Shown: positions 35,720 to 44,295 of the stretch, piece by piece
Layout: each line of letters opens with the position of its first letter
Numbering within the stretch: position 1 is the first letter of the stretch
Assembly: GCF_001423885.1 (NCBI RefSeq)
Contig: NZ_LMPP01000001.1
Span: 783,543 to 847,542 of the forward strand
Reading direction: 5' to 3'
Origin: Rathayibacter sp. Leaf185
GTDB taxonomy: Bacteria; Actinomycetota; Actinomycetes; Actinomycetales; Microbacteriaceae
Length of the DNA: 64,000 nt
Notes under the pieces: model-generated
Seen by the model: only the letters and a program-made list of their open reading frames with translations
The model's database searches: none
Told to the model about the DNA's origin: nothing
Position numbers and translations under genes: made by a program

Positions 35720-36760
35720 GTGACGCTCATCAGGCTCACCGACGTGAGCAAGACCTATCCTCCGACGTCGCGCGGGGGCGCGAGCGCCGTCGCCGTGGAC
35801 GGCGTCAGTCTCGACATCGAGGCCGGCGACGTCTACGGGGTCATCGGCTACTCCGGCGCCGGTAAGAGCACGCTCGCGCGCCTCGTCAACGCTCTCGAGC
35901 CCGCGACGAGCGGGAGCATCGAGATCGACGGGCGCGAGATCGTCGGGCTCCCCGAGCGCGAGCTGCGTCGGCTGCGCCTCGGGATCGGCATGATCTTCCA
36001 GCAGTTCAATCTGTTCGGCTCGAAGACCGTGTGGCAGAACGTCGCCTACCCGCTGCAGGTCGCCGGCACCCCGCGCGCCGAGCTGCGCGCGCGGGTCGAC
36101 GAGATGCTGAGCTTCGTCGGCCTGTCGGAGAAGGCGCGCAGCCACCCGGAGCAGCTCTCGGGCGGCCAGAAGCAGCGCGTCGGCATCGCCCGCGCGCTCG
36201 CCGCCGCGCCGCGCATCCTCCTCGCCGACGAGGCCACCAGCGCCCTCGACCCGGACACCACGGGCGAGGTCCTGGCGCTCCTACGCCGCATCAACGAGGA
36301 GCTCGGCGTCACCATCGTCGTGATCACGCACGAGATGGACGTGGTGCAGCAGCTCGCGACGAAGGTCGCCGTGATGGAGGCGGGGCGCGTCGTCGAGCGC
36401 GGCCCCGTCTTCGACGTGTTCTCGGCGCCGCAACAGCCCGTGACGCAGCGGTTCGTCTCGACGGTCGTCCGCTCGATACCGTCCGCGGCGGAGGCGGCGG
36501 TGCTGCGCGAGCGCCACCGCGGCCGGCTGGTCACCCTGTCGTTCTCGGACGACTCCGCCTCGCAGGGCGACGTCTTCGCCGAGATCGCGCGCGCCGGCGT
36601 GCCGCTCGAGCTCGTCTACGGAGGCATCACCGACGTCCGCGGTCGCGCCTTCGGCCATCTCACCGTCGCCCTCGACGCCCCCGACGACACCGTCGACCCT
36701 CTGCTGGCCCGCCTCGGCGGCCGCATCACCCTCACGGAGGTGCCCCGATGGACGCACTGA
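35720..36760 (+). CDS. metN: MetN ABC transporter ATP-binding protein
   Basis: The 346-aa protein carries Walker A GYSGAGKST (43-51), the Q-loop region FQQFNLF, signature LSGGQKQR, Walker B ILLADEATSALD and the switch His in VVITHE. A C-terminal NIL regulatory domain of about 75 residues (ELVYGGITDVRGRAFGHLTVAL region) is characteristic of MetN and mediates inhibition by bound methionine. It powers uptake with MetI and MetQ. The GTG start at 35720 follows AGGAG. The end overlaps the permease gene by 13 nt. Confidence 0.93.
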   Translation: MTLIRLTDVSKTYPPTSRGGASAVAVDGVSLDIEAGDVYGVIGYSGAGKSTLARLVNALEPATSGSIEIDGREIVGLPERELRRLRLGIGMIFQQFNLFGSKTVWQNVAYPLQVAGTPRAELRARVDEMLSFVGLSEKARSHPEQLSGGQKQRVGIARALAAAPRILLADEATSALDPDTTGEVLALLRRINEELGVTIVVITHEMDVVQQLATKVAVMEAGRVVERGPVFDVFSAPQQPVTQRFVSTVVRSIPSAAEAAVLRERHRGRLVTLSFSDDSASQGDVFAEIARAGVPLELVYGGITDVRGRAFGHLTVALDAPDDTVDPLLARLGGRITLTEVPRWTH

Positions 36761-37407
36761 TCCCCCTGCTGCCCAAGCTCGGCGAAGCGACCGGTCAGAC
36801 GCTCTACATCGTCGCGCTCAGCCTCCTCTTCGGTGGGATCGGCGGGCTCGCGATCGGGCTCGGGCTGGCACTCACCCGCGGCGGGGCGCTCTTCGCGAAC
36901 CGGTTCGTGCACGGCCTGCTGAACGTGATCGTGAACGTGTTCCGGCCGATCCCGTTCATCATCTTCATCGCCGCGGCGCAGCCCCTCGCACGCCTCGTGG
37001 TGGGCAAGGGCATCGGCACCGACGCGATCGTGTTCACGCTGTCGCTGGCCGCGGCCTTCGGTATCGGTCGGATCGTCGAGCAGAATCTGCTGACGGTCGG
37101 CCCCGGCGTGATCGAGGCCGCGCGCTCGGTCGGCGCGAGCCGCCTCCGGATCGTGCGCACCGTGCTGCTGCCCGAGGCGCTCGGGCCGCTGATCCTCGGC
37201 TACACCTTCGTGTTCGTGGCGATCGTCGACATGTCGGCCGTCGCGGGGTCGATCGGAGGCGGCGGCCTCGGCACCTTCGCGATCCAGTACGGCTACCGGC
37301 AGTTCGAGCCCGTGGTGACGTGGGCGGCCGTGCTCGTCATCATCGTGATCGTGCAGGTCGTGCAGCTGCTCGGCAACGTGCTGGCCCGCCGCGTGCTGCG
37401 CCGCTGA
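36748..37407 (+). CDS. metI: MetI ABC transporter permease
   Basis: The 219-aa protein has five predicted membrane helices and the permease EAA loop (GPGVIEAARSVGASRLRIV). VRP-type amphipathic helices near NVFRPIPFIIFI are as in MetI. It forms the homodimeric channel for methionine import with MetN and MetQ. ATG 36748 has GAGG upstream and overlaps the end of metN. A long hairpin follows 16 nt after the stop. Confidence 0.92.
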   Translation: MDALIPLLPKLGEATGQTLYIVALSLLFGGIGGLAIGLGLALTRGGALFANRFVHGLLNVIVNVFRPIPFIIFIAAAQPLARLVVGKGIGTDAIVFTLSLAAAFGIGRIVEQNLLTVGPGVIEAARSVGASRLRIVRTVLLPEALGPLILGYTFVFVAIVDMSAVAGSIGGGGLGTFAIQYGYRQFEPVVTWAAVLVIIVIVQVVQLLGNVLARRVLRR

Positions 37408-37422
37408 CCCCTGGCCCGAACG

Positions 37423-37479
37423 CGAGATGCCACTTGAGTACGCAACACGCCGAGGCGGGCGTACTCAAGTGGCATCTCG
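37423..37479. terminator. Perfect 21-bp palindrome between convergent genes
   Basis: Arms of 21 bp (left 37423-37443 starting CGAGATGCCAC, right 37459-37479) pair without mismatch around a 15-base loop that itself contains CGCC/GGCG. It occupies most of the 81-bp gap between metI and the DEAD-box helicase gene, which ends at 37489. A bidirectional terminator is the simplest reading. Confidence 0.65.
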
Positions 37480-37488
37480 TGGGAGTGG

Positions 37489-39315
37489 TCAGTAGCGAGG
37501 CTTGCGCTCCGGGCGGTCCATCGAGCGCGACGGGCCGGAGGGGCGGCCGCCGCGGTCGGAGCCGGCGCGGCTCGGACGGCGGTCGGGCTTGAGCTCGATC
37601 AGCTGGCCGCTGATGCGGGTGTCGGCGAGCCGGTCCAGCACGTCCTGCGAGAGGTCGGCGGGCAGCTCGACGATCGAGAAGTCCGGGCGGATGTCGATGT
37701 GCCCGAAGTCGCCGCGGTTGAGGCCGCCCTCGTTCGCGAGCGCGCCCACGATCTGGCGGGGCTCGACGCGCTGACGGCGGCCGACCTCGATCCGGTACGA
37801 CGCCAGGTTGCTGTTCGACGAGCGCTGACGGCGCTCGGGGCGCTCGCCCCGGTCGTCGCCGCGGTCCGAGCGGCTGTCGCTGCGCTCCTCGCGCTCGCGG
37901 CGGGCGAAGCGGGGATCGTCGGCCGAGAGCAGCAGCGGCTCCTCGCCCTGCGCGACGATCGCCAGTGCGGCGGCGACGTCCGACTCGACCACGTCGTGGT
38001 GCTCGACGTAGTGGCCGATGATCTCGCGGAACCGCTCGAGCCGCTCACGGTCGGCGAGCGCCTCCGTGATCGCGTCGTCGAAGCGCGAGAGGCGGGTGAC
38101 GTTGACGTCCTCGACGCTCGGCATCCGCATCTCGGTGAGGGGCTGGCGGGTCGCCTTCTCGATCGCGACGAGGAGGCGGCGCTCGCGCGGCGTGACGAAG
38201 CTGATCGCCGCTCCGCTGCGCCCGGCACGGCCCGTGCGGCCGATGCGGTGCACGTACGACTCTGTGTCGATCGGGATGTCGTAGTTGACGACGTGGCTGA
38301 TCCGCTCGACGTCGAGGCCGCGGGCGGCCACATCCGTCGCCACGAGGATGTCGAGCTTGCCCGACTTCAGCTGCTCGACCGTGCGCTCGCGCTGGGCCTG
38401 CTGCACGTCTCCGCTGATCGCGGCGGCGGTGTAGCCGCGGGCGCGCAGCTTCTCGGCCAGCGACTCCGTCTCGCTCTTGGTGCGGACGAACACGATCATG
38501 CCCTCGAAGTTCTCGACCTCGAGGATGCGGGTGAGGGCGTCGACCTTCTGCGGGTACGACACCATCAGGTAGCGCTGCGTGGTGTTGACGGAGGTCGTGG
38601 TCTTGTTCTTGACCGTGATCTCCTCGGGCTCCTTGAGGTACTTGCCCGAGATGCGGCGGATCTGCGCCGGCATCGTCGCCGAGAAGAGGGCGATCTGCTT
38701 CTCGATCGGGGTGTCGGCGAGGATCGTCTCGACGTCCTCCGCGAAGCCCATCTTGAGCATCTCGTCGGCCTCGTCGAGCACCAGGAACTTCAGCTGCGAG
38801 AGGTCGAGCGTGCCCTTCTCGAGGTGGTCCATGATGCGGCCGGGCGTGCCGACGACGACGTGGACGCCGCGCCGCAGAGCGGAGAGCTGCGTGCCGTAGC
38901 CCTGGCCGCCGTAGACGGGGAGCACGTGGACGCCGCGGAGGCCGGACGCGTAGCGCTCGAACGCCTCGCAGACCTGCAGCGCGAGCTCGCGCGTGGGCGC
39001 GAGGACGAGCGCCTGCGGGGTCTTCTGCGAGAGGTCGAGGCGCGACAGGATCGGCAGCGCGAACGCGGCCGTCTTGCCGGTTCCGGTCTGCGCGACGCCG
39101 AGGACGTCACGGCCGGAGAGCAGGGACGGGATCGTCGCGGCCTGGATCGCCGAGGGGATCTCGTAGCCGACCTCCTTGAGCGCCTTGAGCACGGGGTCGC
39201 TCAGGCCGAGGTCGGAGAAGGTCTGCGAGGGGGCGGAATCGGCCTCGGGAGTGGTTGCAGCCACCGGAGCGGTATCGCTCTCGGGGGCGGAAGAAGGTGT
39301 ATCGGTGGTCGCCAT
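37489..39315 (-). CDS. DEAD-box ATP-dependent RNA helicase (DeaD/CsdA-like)
   Basis: The 608-aa protein shows the motif series in order: Q motif (FSDLGLSDPVLKALKEVGY), motif I AQTGTGKT (75-82), PTRELALQ, TPGR, VLDEADEML, SAT in LFSATMP, and HRIGRTGRAGRSG. A C-terminal DbpA-type RNA-binding domain (YRIEVGRRQRVEPRQIVGAL region) follows a charged spacer. The Arg/Ser/Gly-rich tail is typical of actinobacterial DeaD. It should remodel structured RNA, aiding ribosome assembly or mRNA turnover. It is longer than minimal helicases because of the acidic N-terminus and the tail. ATG 39315 was chosen as the first start in frame. Confidence 0.92.
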   Translation of the reverse strand: MATTDTPSSAPESDTAPVAATTPEADSAPSQTFSDLGLSDPVLKALKEVGYEIPSAIQAATIPSLLSGRDVLGVAQTGTGKTAAFALPILSRLDLSQKTPQALVLAPTRELALQVCEAFERYASGLRGVHVLPVYGGQGYGTQLSALRRGVHVVVGTPGRIMDHLEKGTLDLSQLKFLVLDEADEMLKMGFAEDVETILADTPIEKQIALFSATMPAQIRRISGKYLKEPEEITVKNKTTTSVNTTQRYLMVSYPQKVDALTRILEVENFEGMIVFVRTKSETESLAEKLRARGYTAAAISGDVQQAQRERTVEQLKSGKLDILVATDVAARGLDVERISHVVNYDIPIDTESYVHRIGRTGRAGRSGAAISFVTPRERRLLVAIEKATRQPLTEMRMPSVEDVNVTRLSRFDDAITEALADRERLERFREIIGHYVEHHDVVESDVAAALAIVAQGEEPLLLSADDPRFARREREERSDSRSDRGDDRGERPERRQRSSNSNLASYRIEVGRRQRVEPRQIVGALANEGGLNRGDFGHIDIRPDFSIVELPADLSQDVLDRLADTRISGQLIELKPDRRPSRAGSDRGGRPSGPSRSMDRPERKPRY

Positions 39316-39387
39316 ACTGCAACGGTAGGCCGTCCGGAGCCCTCTTACCGCAGAAACCGGCCTCCGGGGGCGTATTGGGGCCTCCCG

Positions 39388-40440
39388 TCAGTAGAACTCG
39401 ACGGTGTCGACGCGGTTGATCAACGGCTCCCCGTCGAGGAACCGGGTGGCGTTGCGGGCGAAGAGCTCGGCGATCAGGCGGTCCTCGGCCGAGTTGAGGG
39501 CGGCGGTGTGGGGGCTGATCAGCACGTGCGGATGCGTCCAGAGCGGGCTCTCGCGCTCGAGCGGCTCCTCGGCCACCACGTCGAGCGCGGCGAAGCCGAC
39601 ACGTCCGTCCTCGAGCGCGGCGATCATCGCCTCCTCGTCGATCACAGTGCCGCGGCCGACGCTGACGAGCGTCGCACCCGGCTTGAGGGCCGCGAAGAAG
39701 TCGGAGCCGACCAGCTTCTCGGTCGCGCTGGTCCCGGGCAGGGTCACCACGACTCCGTCGATGCGTCCGGCCACGTCGGCGATCGCCGAGGGCACGACGA
39801 CCTCGTCGACGTGCTCGACCGAGGTCTCGTGGCGGCTCGTGCCGATCACGCGGGCGCCGAACTGCGCGAGCAGGCGCGCGGTCTCGCGGCCGATGCTGCC
39901 GAGGCCGACGACGAGGATCGTCTGCTGCGAGAGCAGCCCCATCGTCCAGCGCGAGCCCCAGACACGATCGCGCTGGAGCGACTGCAGCCGGGGCAGGGAC
40001 TTGGCGCCGGCGAGGAGTCCGAAGATCGAGAACTCGGCCAGCGGAGCCGCGTGCACACCGGCCGAGGTCGAGAACGCGACGCGCTCGAGCTGCTCGGAGT
40101 CGAGCTCCGCCGCCTTGACCTGAGCGCCGCCGCCGGCGGGCATCGTCTGCACCCAGCGCAGGCCCGGGTTGGCCGCGACGGCGCGGGCGAGCGCCGACGG
40201 AGTCTCGTCGGGCACCCCGTAGAGCACGTCGGCCGAGTCGATCAGCGCCTCGAACGCGGCCTGCTGCTCGGGAGTGCGCTCGAAGGCCGGGTCGCCCTGG
40301 TGGTCGCCGGGGTGGCGCATCGGGGCGAGGAGGCTCTGGTCGGCGATGAAGTCGATCCGCGGCTCGAGCTCGACCACGCGGGCGATCAGCTCGTCGCTGA
40401 TCGGGGTGGCGGCGACGACGCGGAGGCGTCCCTGGGTCAC
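39388..40440 (-). CDS. D-isomer-specific 2-hydroxyacid dehydrogenase
   Basis: The 350-aa protein has the two-domain fold of this family. The nucleotide-binding motif is ILVVGLGSIGRETARLLAQFGARVIGTSR, given in part to locate it near residue 165. GTSATEKLVGSDFFAALKPG and the active-site His in SPHTAA follow. The catalytic Arg is expected in LVSVGRGTVIDE. Substrate could be a 2-oxoacid such as hydroxypyruvate or phosphoglycerate. GTG 40440 follows GGGAG and is preferred to the far upstream ATG at 40578, which adds 46 unstructured residues. Confidence 0.82.
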   Translation of the reverse strand: MTQGRLRVVAATPISDELIARVVELEPRIDFIADQSLLAPMRHPGDHQGDPAFERTPEQQAAFEALIDSADVLYGVPDETPSALARAVAANPGLRWVQTMPAGGGAQVKAAELDSEQLERVAFSTSAGVHAAPLAEFSIFGLLAGAKSLPRLQSLQRDRVWGSRWTMGLLSQQTILVVGLGSIGRETARLLAQFGARVIGTSRHETSVEHVDEVVVPSAIADVAGRIDGVVVTLPGTSATEKLVGSDFFAALKPGATLVSVGRGTVIDEEAMIAALEDGRVGFAALDVVAEEPLERESPLWTHPHVLISPHTAALNSAEDRLIAELFARNATRFLDGEPLINRVDTVEFY

Positions 40441-40637
40441 GGTGGTCTCCCTCGATGCGGGCGGGTCGGGCGGAGCGCCCGGGGCAGGCGCCACCATACC
40501 GACCGGGTCCGACAGTGAGGTCCACGAGCGAGATCCGTGAGTGAGATCCCTGTCATAGGGGGCGCATCGGAGCCGCACAGCCCCACCGGTCAGGGTCGAC
40601 CTCGACGGACACCACGAGCGACGAGGAGCACCCCACG

Positions 40638-41582
40638 ATGACCCGCATTCCCGAGCCCCAGCGCACCCCGGACGGACTCTCCTACGAGGGCCGCCGCCTG
40701 GACCGCCCCGACGACGAGGTGGTCGACCAGGGCCTGCTCTTCGATGTCGGCACCCTGTTCAGCCGGCGCCGCGTGCTCTCGCTGATCGGAGTCGGCGCGG
40801 CCTCGGTCGGGTTGGCCGCCTGCTCCACGGCGGGCGGGACGAGCGCCATCGCCTCCGCGACGGCGACGGCCTCACCGACGGCTTCGGCTTCGGCTTCGGT
40901 CGCCGCCACCGCCGGCGCCGAGATCCCCGACGAGACCGCGGGCCCCTATCCGGGCGACGGCTCGAACGGGGTCGACGTGCTCGAGAACTCGGGGATCGTC
41001 CGCAGCGACATCCGCTCGAGCATCGACAGTGCGACGTCGGCCGACGGCGTCCCGATGACGCTCGGCCTCACGATCCTCGACCTGGCGAACGGCGGCGTGC
41101 CCTTCGCCGGTGCCGCCGTCTACGTCTGGCACTGCGACGCGGGCGGGAACTACTCCATGTACTCCAGCGGCATCGAGGACGAGACCTACCTCCGCGGAGT
41201 GCAGGTCGCCGACGCGAACGGCACGGTGACCTTCACGTCGGTGTTCCCGGCGTGCTACTCGGGGCGCTGGCCGCACATCCACTTCGAGGTCTACCCGGGC
41301 ATCGACTCGATCACCGATGCGTCGAACGCGATCGCGACCTCGCAGGTCGCGCTGTCGCAGGAGGCGTGCGAGGCGGTCTACGCCCTCGACGCCTACAGCG
41401 GCTCGGCGAGGAACCTCGCGCAGGTCACCCTCGACTCCGACAACGTCTTCGGCGACGACGGAGGCGCCCTGCAGCTCGCCGCGATGAGCGGCGATGCGGC
41501 CTCGGGCTACGTCGTCTCGCTGACGGCGCCGGTCGACACCGCCACCACTCCGACGGCGGGCAGCGCGCCGGGGAGCCGCTGA
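40638..41582 (+). CDS. Tat-exported intradiol ring-cleavage dioxygenase-like lipoprotein
   Basis: The 314-aa protein has a twin-arginine signal (SRRRVLSLIG, residues 42-51) and a lipobox LAAC (Cys62), then an Ala/Ser/Thr linker. The catalytic domain resembles protocatechuate 3,4-dioxygenase beta subunits: YVWHCDAGGNYS supplies a Tyr and a His, and WPHIHFEVYP has the His-x-His iron site. It would bind ferric iron and be folded before export. The catalytic role outside the cell is uncertain. A convergent GGDEF-EAL gene ends three nt after its stop. Confidence 0.8.
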   Translation: MTRIPEPQRTPDGLSYEGRRLDRPDDEVVDQGLLFDVGTLFSRRRVLSLIGVGAASVGLAACSTAGGTSAIASATATASPTASASASVAATAGAEIPDETAGPYPGDGSNGVDVLENSGIVRSDIRSSIDSATSADGVPMTLGLTILDLANGGVPFAGAAVYVWHCDAGGNYSMYSSGIEDETYLRGVQVADANGTVTFTSVFPACYSGRWPHIHFEVYPGIDSITDASNAIATSQVALSQEACEAVYALDAYSGSARNLAQVTLDSDNVFGDDGGALQLAAMSGDAASGYVVSLTAPVDTATTPTAGSAPGSR

Positions 41583-41584
41583 GC

Positions 41585-43912
41585 TCAGGCGGGAGGCTGG
41601 TCGGGCAGGGCCGCCGTGCCGGTGGCGCGCAGGCGCTCCTTGACCAGCTCGGGGAACAGCGGTCGCCCGTAGAAGTAGCCCTGCGCACGCTCGGCGCGCA
41701 GGCTCGTCAGCAGTGCGTGGGCCGACGGGGTCTCGACGCCCTCGACGATCGTGTGCATGTCGAGGTCCGAGACGAGGTTGATGATCGAGCGGAGGATCGT
41801 GGCGTGCCGCGGGTTCTCCTCGTCCGAGAGGAAGACGCGGTCGATCTTGACGATGCTGAGCGGGACGGTCAGCAGGGCCGCCGCGGCCGCGTGCTCCTGC
41901 CCGTAGTCGTCGAGGGCGATCGCGATGCCGTCGGCGGTGAGCACCCGCACCCGCTCGATGACAGCCTCGTCGACGTGGCCGATCGACCCCTCCGTGAGCT
42001 CGAGGCAGAGCTGGATGCCGAGCTCCGCAGTGCGGTGGGCCCGGATCAGGTCGACGACGTCGTCGTGCATCAGCTGCTCGGCCTCGATGTTGACGCTGAG
42101 GAACGCGACGCTGTCGTCGATCTCCCGGAACTCGGCCATGCACTCCACCGCCTGGTCGACGATCTGCATCGTCAGCCGGTCGAGCAGGCCGAGCGAACGG
42201 GCGATGTCGACCAGCGTGAGCGGGCTCAGCGCAGTGCCGTCCGGTCGCGTGTGACGGGCCAGTGCCTCGAAGCCGATGATGCGCCGCTCCGCGACGTCGA
42301 TCACGGGCTGGAACGCGACGCGAACGGTCCCGCCCAGCACCGCGGCGTGGATCTCGGCGAGGAGGTCGGCCCCCTCGGTCGCCGAGCCCTTGCGATCCTT
42401 CTTCGACTCGTACATCCGCGCGTCCGCCTCCTGCATCACCCGATCGAAGCTGCCGCTGTCGACGGCGACTGGGGCGCCGATGCTGATGCGGGGGTCGAGG
42501 GTCGCGCCGCCGACTATAACGGGGCGCTCGACAGCGCGCGCGATCCGGAGCGCGACGGCTCCGGCGGTGACGGAGTCGAGGAGGACGGCGAACTCGTCGC
42601 CGCCGATGCGCGCGACCACGTCCTCGCCGCGCACGCTCTCCCGGATCCGGCGACCGACCTCCTCGAGCACGACGTTGCCCGTCGAGTGCCCGTAGGTGTC
42701 GTTGACGGCCTTGAAGTCGTCGAGGTCCATGAACAGCATGGCGCGCTGGCCGGGGTCGTCGATCGCGGCGAACTCCTCGTAGAGCCCGCGGAGGTTCGTG
42801 AGGCCGGTGAGCGAGTCGGTCGTCGCCTGGTCGCGCAGGGTGCGGGTGTTGCGTCGGTCGTACAGCGCCTGCGTCGCGATGTGCGCGAGGGCGAGCAGGG
42901 TCCGGTGCTCGAGCACCGAGAACCCGTCGGAGTCGGGCCGGCGCGTGAGGACGAGGTGGCGGACGCCGGTGCCCGGCGCGGTCACGGGCGCCGACAGCTC
43001 GAAGGGGCGGCCGGGCCGGTCGGCGATGCGCGTGCTCGCCGAGGGGATCGCGGTGCGCGCCGCGCGTTCGAGCGTCTCGAAGATCGCCGCCTGATCCCCC
43101 CAGGGCAGCGCCAGCGAGGCTTCGATCAGGCTGTTCAGCTTGCGCTCGACACGGCTGCGGCGCAGATTCTGGCTGATCACGGCGATGACGAGCGCGACGA
43201 TCCCGAGGGCGTTGGCCGAGCGGATGTCGAGACCGTCGGCGATCTCGATCCGCTGGACACCCGAAGAGAGGTGCGCTCCGTAGGCGAGCGCCACCAGCGC
43301 CGCATTGAGAGCCAGCACGAGCACGACGCGATCGGGGCGGAGGGCGGGGCGGGGCACATCCGGGACCTGGGCGAGCGACAGCCACGCCTGCAGGTACTCG
43401 AACCCGATCGAGATCGCACCGTAGGCGAGGACCGCCGGGACCGCGGCGAGCACCGGCCACCAGCCGGTCTGCGGGAACAGGGAGAGCACGAGGAGGAAGG
43501 CTCCGCCCGAGAGCGAGGCGAGGCCTGTCCAGTAGACGACGGCGAGCCAGGGTCTGCGCGCGAGCACCTGGAAGAGCGCGAGGGCGATCAGCCAGAGCAG
43601 GAGCGCCTCGGGCGCCGGGACGTCCTGCGCGAGGAACGCGAGGACGGACGCGCCTACTCCGAAGGTCACCGTGCCGATGCCGGAGGCGAGCTCGAGGCGG
43701 AACGAGGCGGTGACCCACATCGCGGCGAGCAGCACGAGGAACGGGAGCCAGCGCCCGGGCAGTGCGGGCGCGTGCGGCACGAGGAGGACGAGAGCGAGGA
43801 GGATGCCCGCGGTACCGACTCCGAGCCGGAGCGCTCTCACCGCGCCTGCCGACGCGGCCTGCTCGGGGAGGGCGACTCCGGGGACGGCGGTGCCCACAGC
43901 TTCGTCGCTCAC
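41585..43912 (-). CDS. Membrane-bound diguanylate cyclase/phosphodiesterase (GGDEF-EAL)
   Basis: The 775-aa protein has about seven to eight N-terminal helices (to about 235), a GAF-like linker (about 265-345), a GGDEF domain and an EAL domain. The GGDEF domain has DSLTGLTN, an RGED inhibitory I-site and intact IGGDEF. The EAL domain has FEALAR, LELTEG, an Asp-Asp pair in LDDYG and KIDRVF. Both catalytic sets look intact, so it may make or break cyclic di-GMP, perhaps switched by the membrane sensor. It fits control of surface polysaccharide, though no direct link is seen. The GTG start at 43912 has only a weak ribosome site. Confidence 0.86.
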   Translation of the reverse strand: MSDEAVGTAVPGVALPEQAASAGAVRALRLGVGTAGILLALVLLVPHAPALPGRWLPFLVLLAAMWVTASFRLELASGIGTVTFGVGASVLAFLAQDVPAPEALLLWLIALALFQVLARRPWLAVVYWTGLASLSGGAFLLVLSLFPQTGWWPVLAAVPAVLAYGAISIGFEYLQAWLSLAQVPDVPRPALRPDRVVLVLALNAALVALAYGAHLSSGVQRIEIADGLDIRSANALGIVALVIAVISQNLRRSRVERKLNSLIEASLALPWGDQAAIFETLERAARTAIPSASTRIADRPGRPFELSAPVTAPGTGVRHLVLTRRPDSDGFSVLEHRTLLALAHIATQALYDRRNTRTLRDQATTDSLTGLTNLRGLYEEFAAIDDPGQRAMLFMDLDDFKAVNDTYGHSTGNVVLEEVGRRIRESVRGEDVVARIGGDEFAVLLDSVTAGAVALRIARAVERPVIVGGATLDPRISIGAPVAVDSGSFDRVMQEADARMYESKKDRKGSATEGADLLAEIHAAVLGGTVRVAFQPVIDVAERRIIGFEALARHTRPDGTALSPLTLVDIARSLGLLDRLTMQIVDQAVECMAEFREIDDSVAFLSVNIEAEQLMHDDVVDLIRAHRTAELGIQLCLELTEGSIGHVDEAVIERVRVLTADGIAIALDDYGQEHAAAAALLTVPLSIVKIDRVFLSDEENPRHATILRSIINLVSDLDMHTIVEGVETPSAHALLTSLRAERAQGYFYGRPLFPELVKERLRATGTAALPDQPPA

Positions 43913-44295
43913 GCGGCCCCCCGTCGCCCCTGCGTTCGGGGGTCGCGCTTACTCTGGCAGATCTTCCGGGCCGCGACGCATCGTGCGCTATCCCCCGTTT
44001 GCTGGGCAAAACGGCGGAGGCGGCGGCATGCCTGCGACGAGCAGCATCTCAGGACGGAGTGCACCGAGAAGCGGTCCGCGTCTGGGCGGAGGGGGAAACG
44101 AGACGCCGCCGACATGTCTGCTGGTCGAACAGCCTGCGGGCCCAGCCGCGCCAACCTGGCTCAGCAGATCGGCGCCGTGGCCTGCCTCGCGGCGCTGGTG
44201 GATCTCGAGACGCCCGCTGCGCGGGCTACTCGATCAGCACGGGACGGGCTTCCGCTGGGATGCCCGCTGGAGTCGGACGGGCGCGGCGCGGGGCG
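43913..44295. other. Intergenic region of 383 bp with a REP-like palindrome
   Basis: Between two leftward genes lies non-coding DNA that contains the palindromic element at 44201-44235. The first 70 bp carry the likely promoter of the GGDEF-EAL gene, but no convincing -35/-10 pair was found. Translations through the region give Arg/Gly/Ala-rich shadows with no domain. Confidence 0.4.
44201..44235. repeat. REP-like palindromic element
   Basis: GCCCGC-TGC-GCGGGC forms the core, and GATCTCGAG on the left is nearly complementary to CTCGATC on the right. The look is that of an intergenic palindrome that recurs in Microbacteriaceae genomes, as I remember it. Only one copy was noticed in this window. 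Confidence 0.4.

Noticed and set aside
43913-44295. Possible degraded gene between GGDEF-EAL and HNH
   Set aside because: Six-frame reading gives only Arg/Gly-rich text with no recognisable domain.
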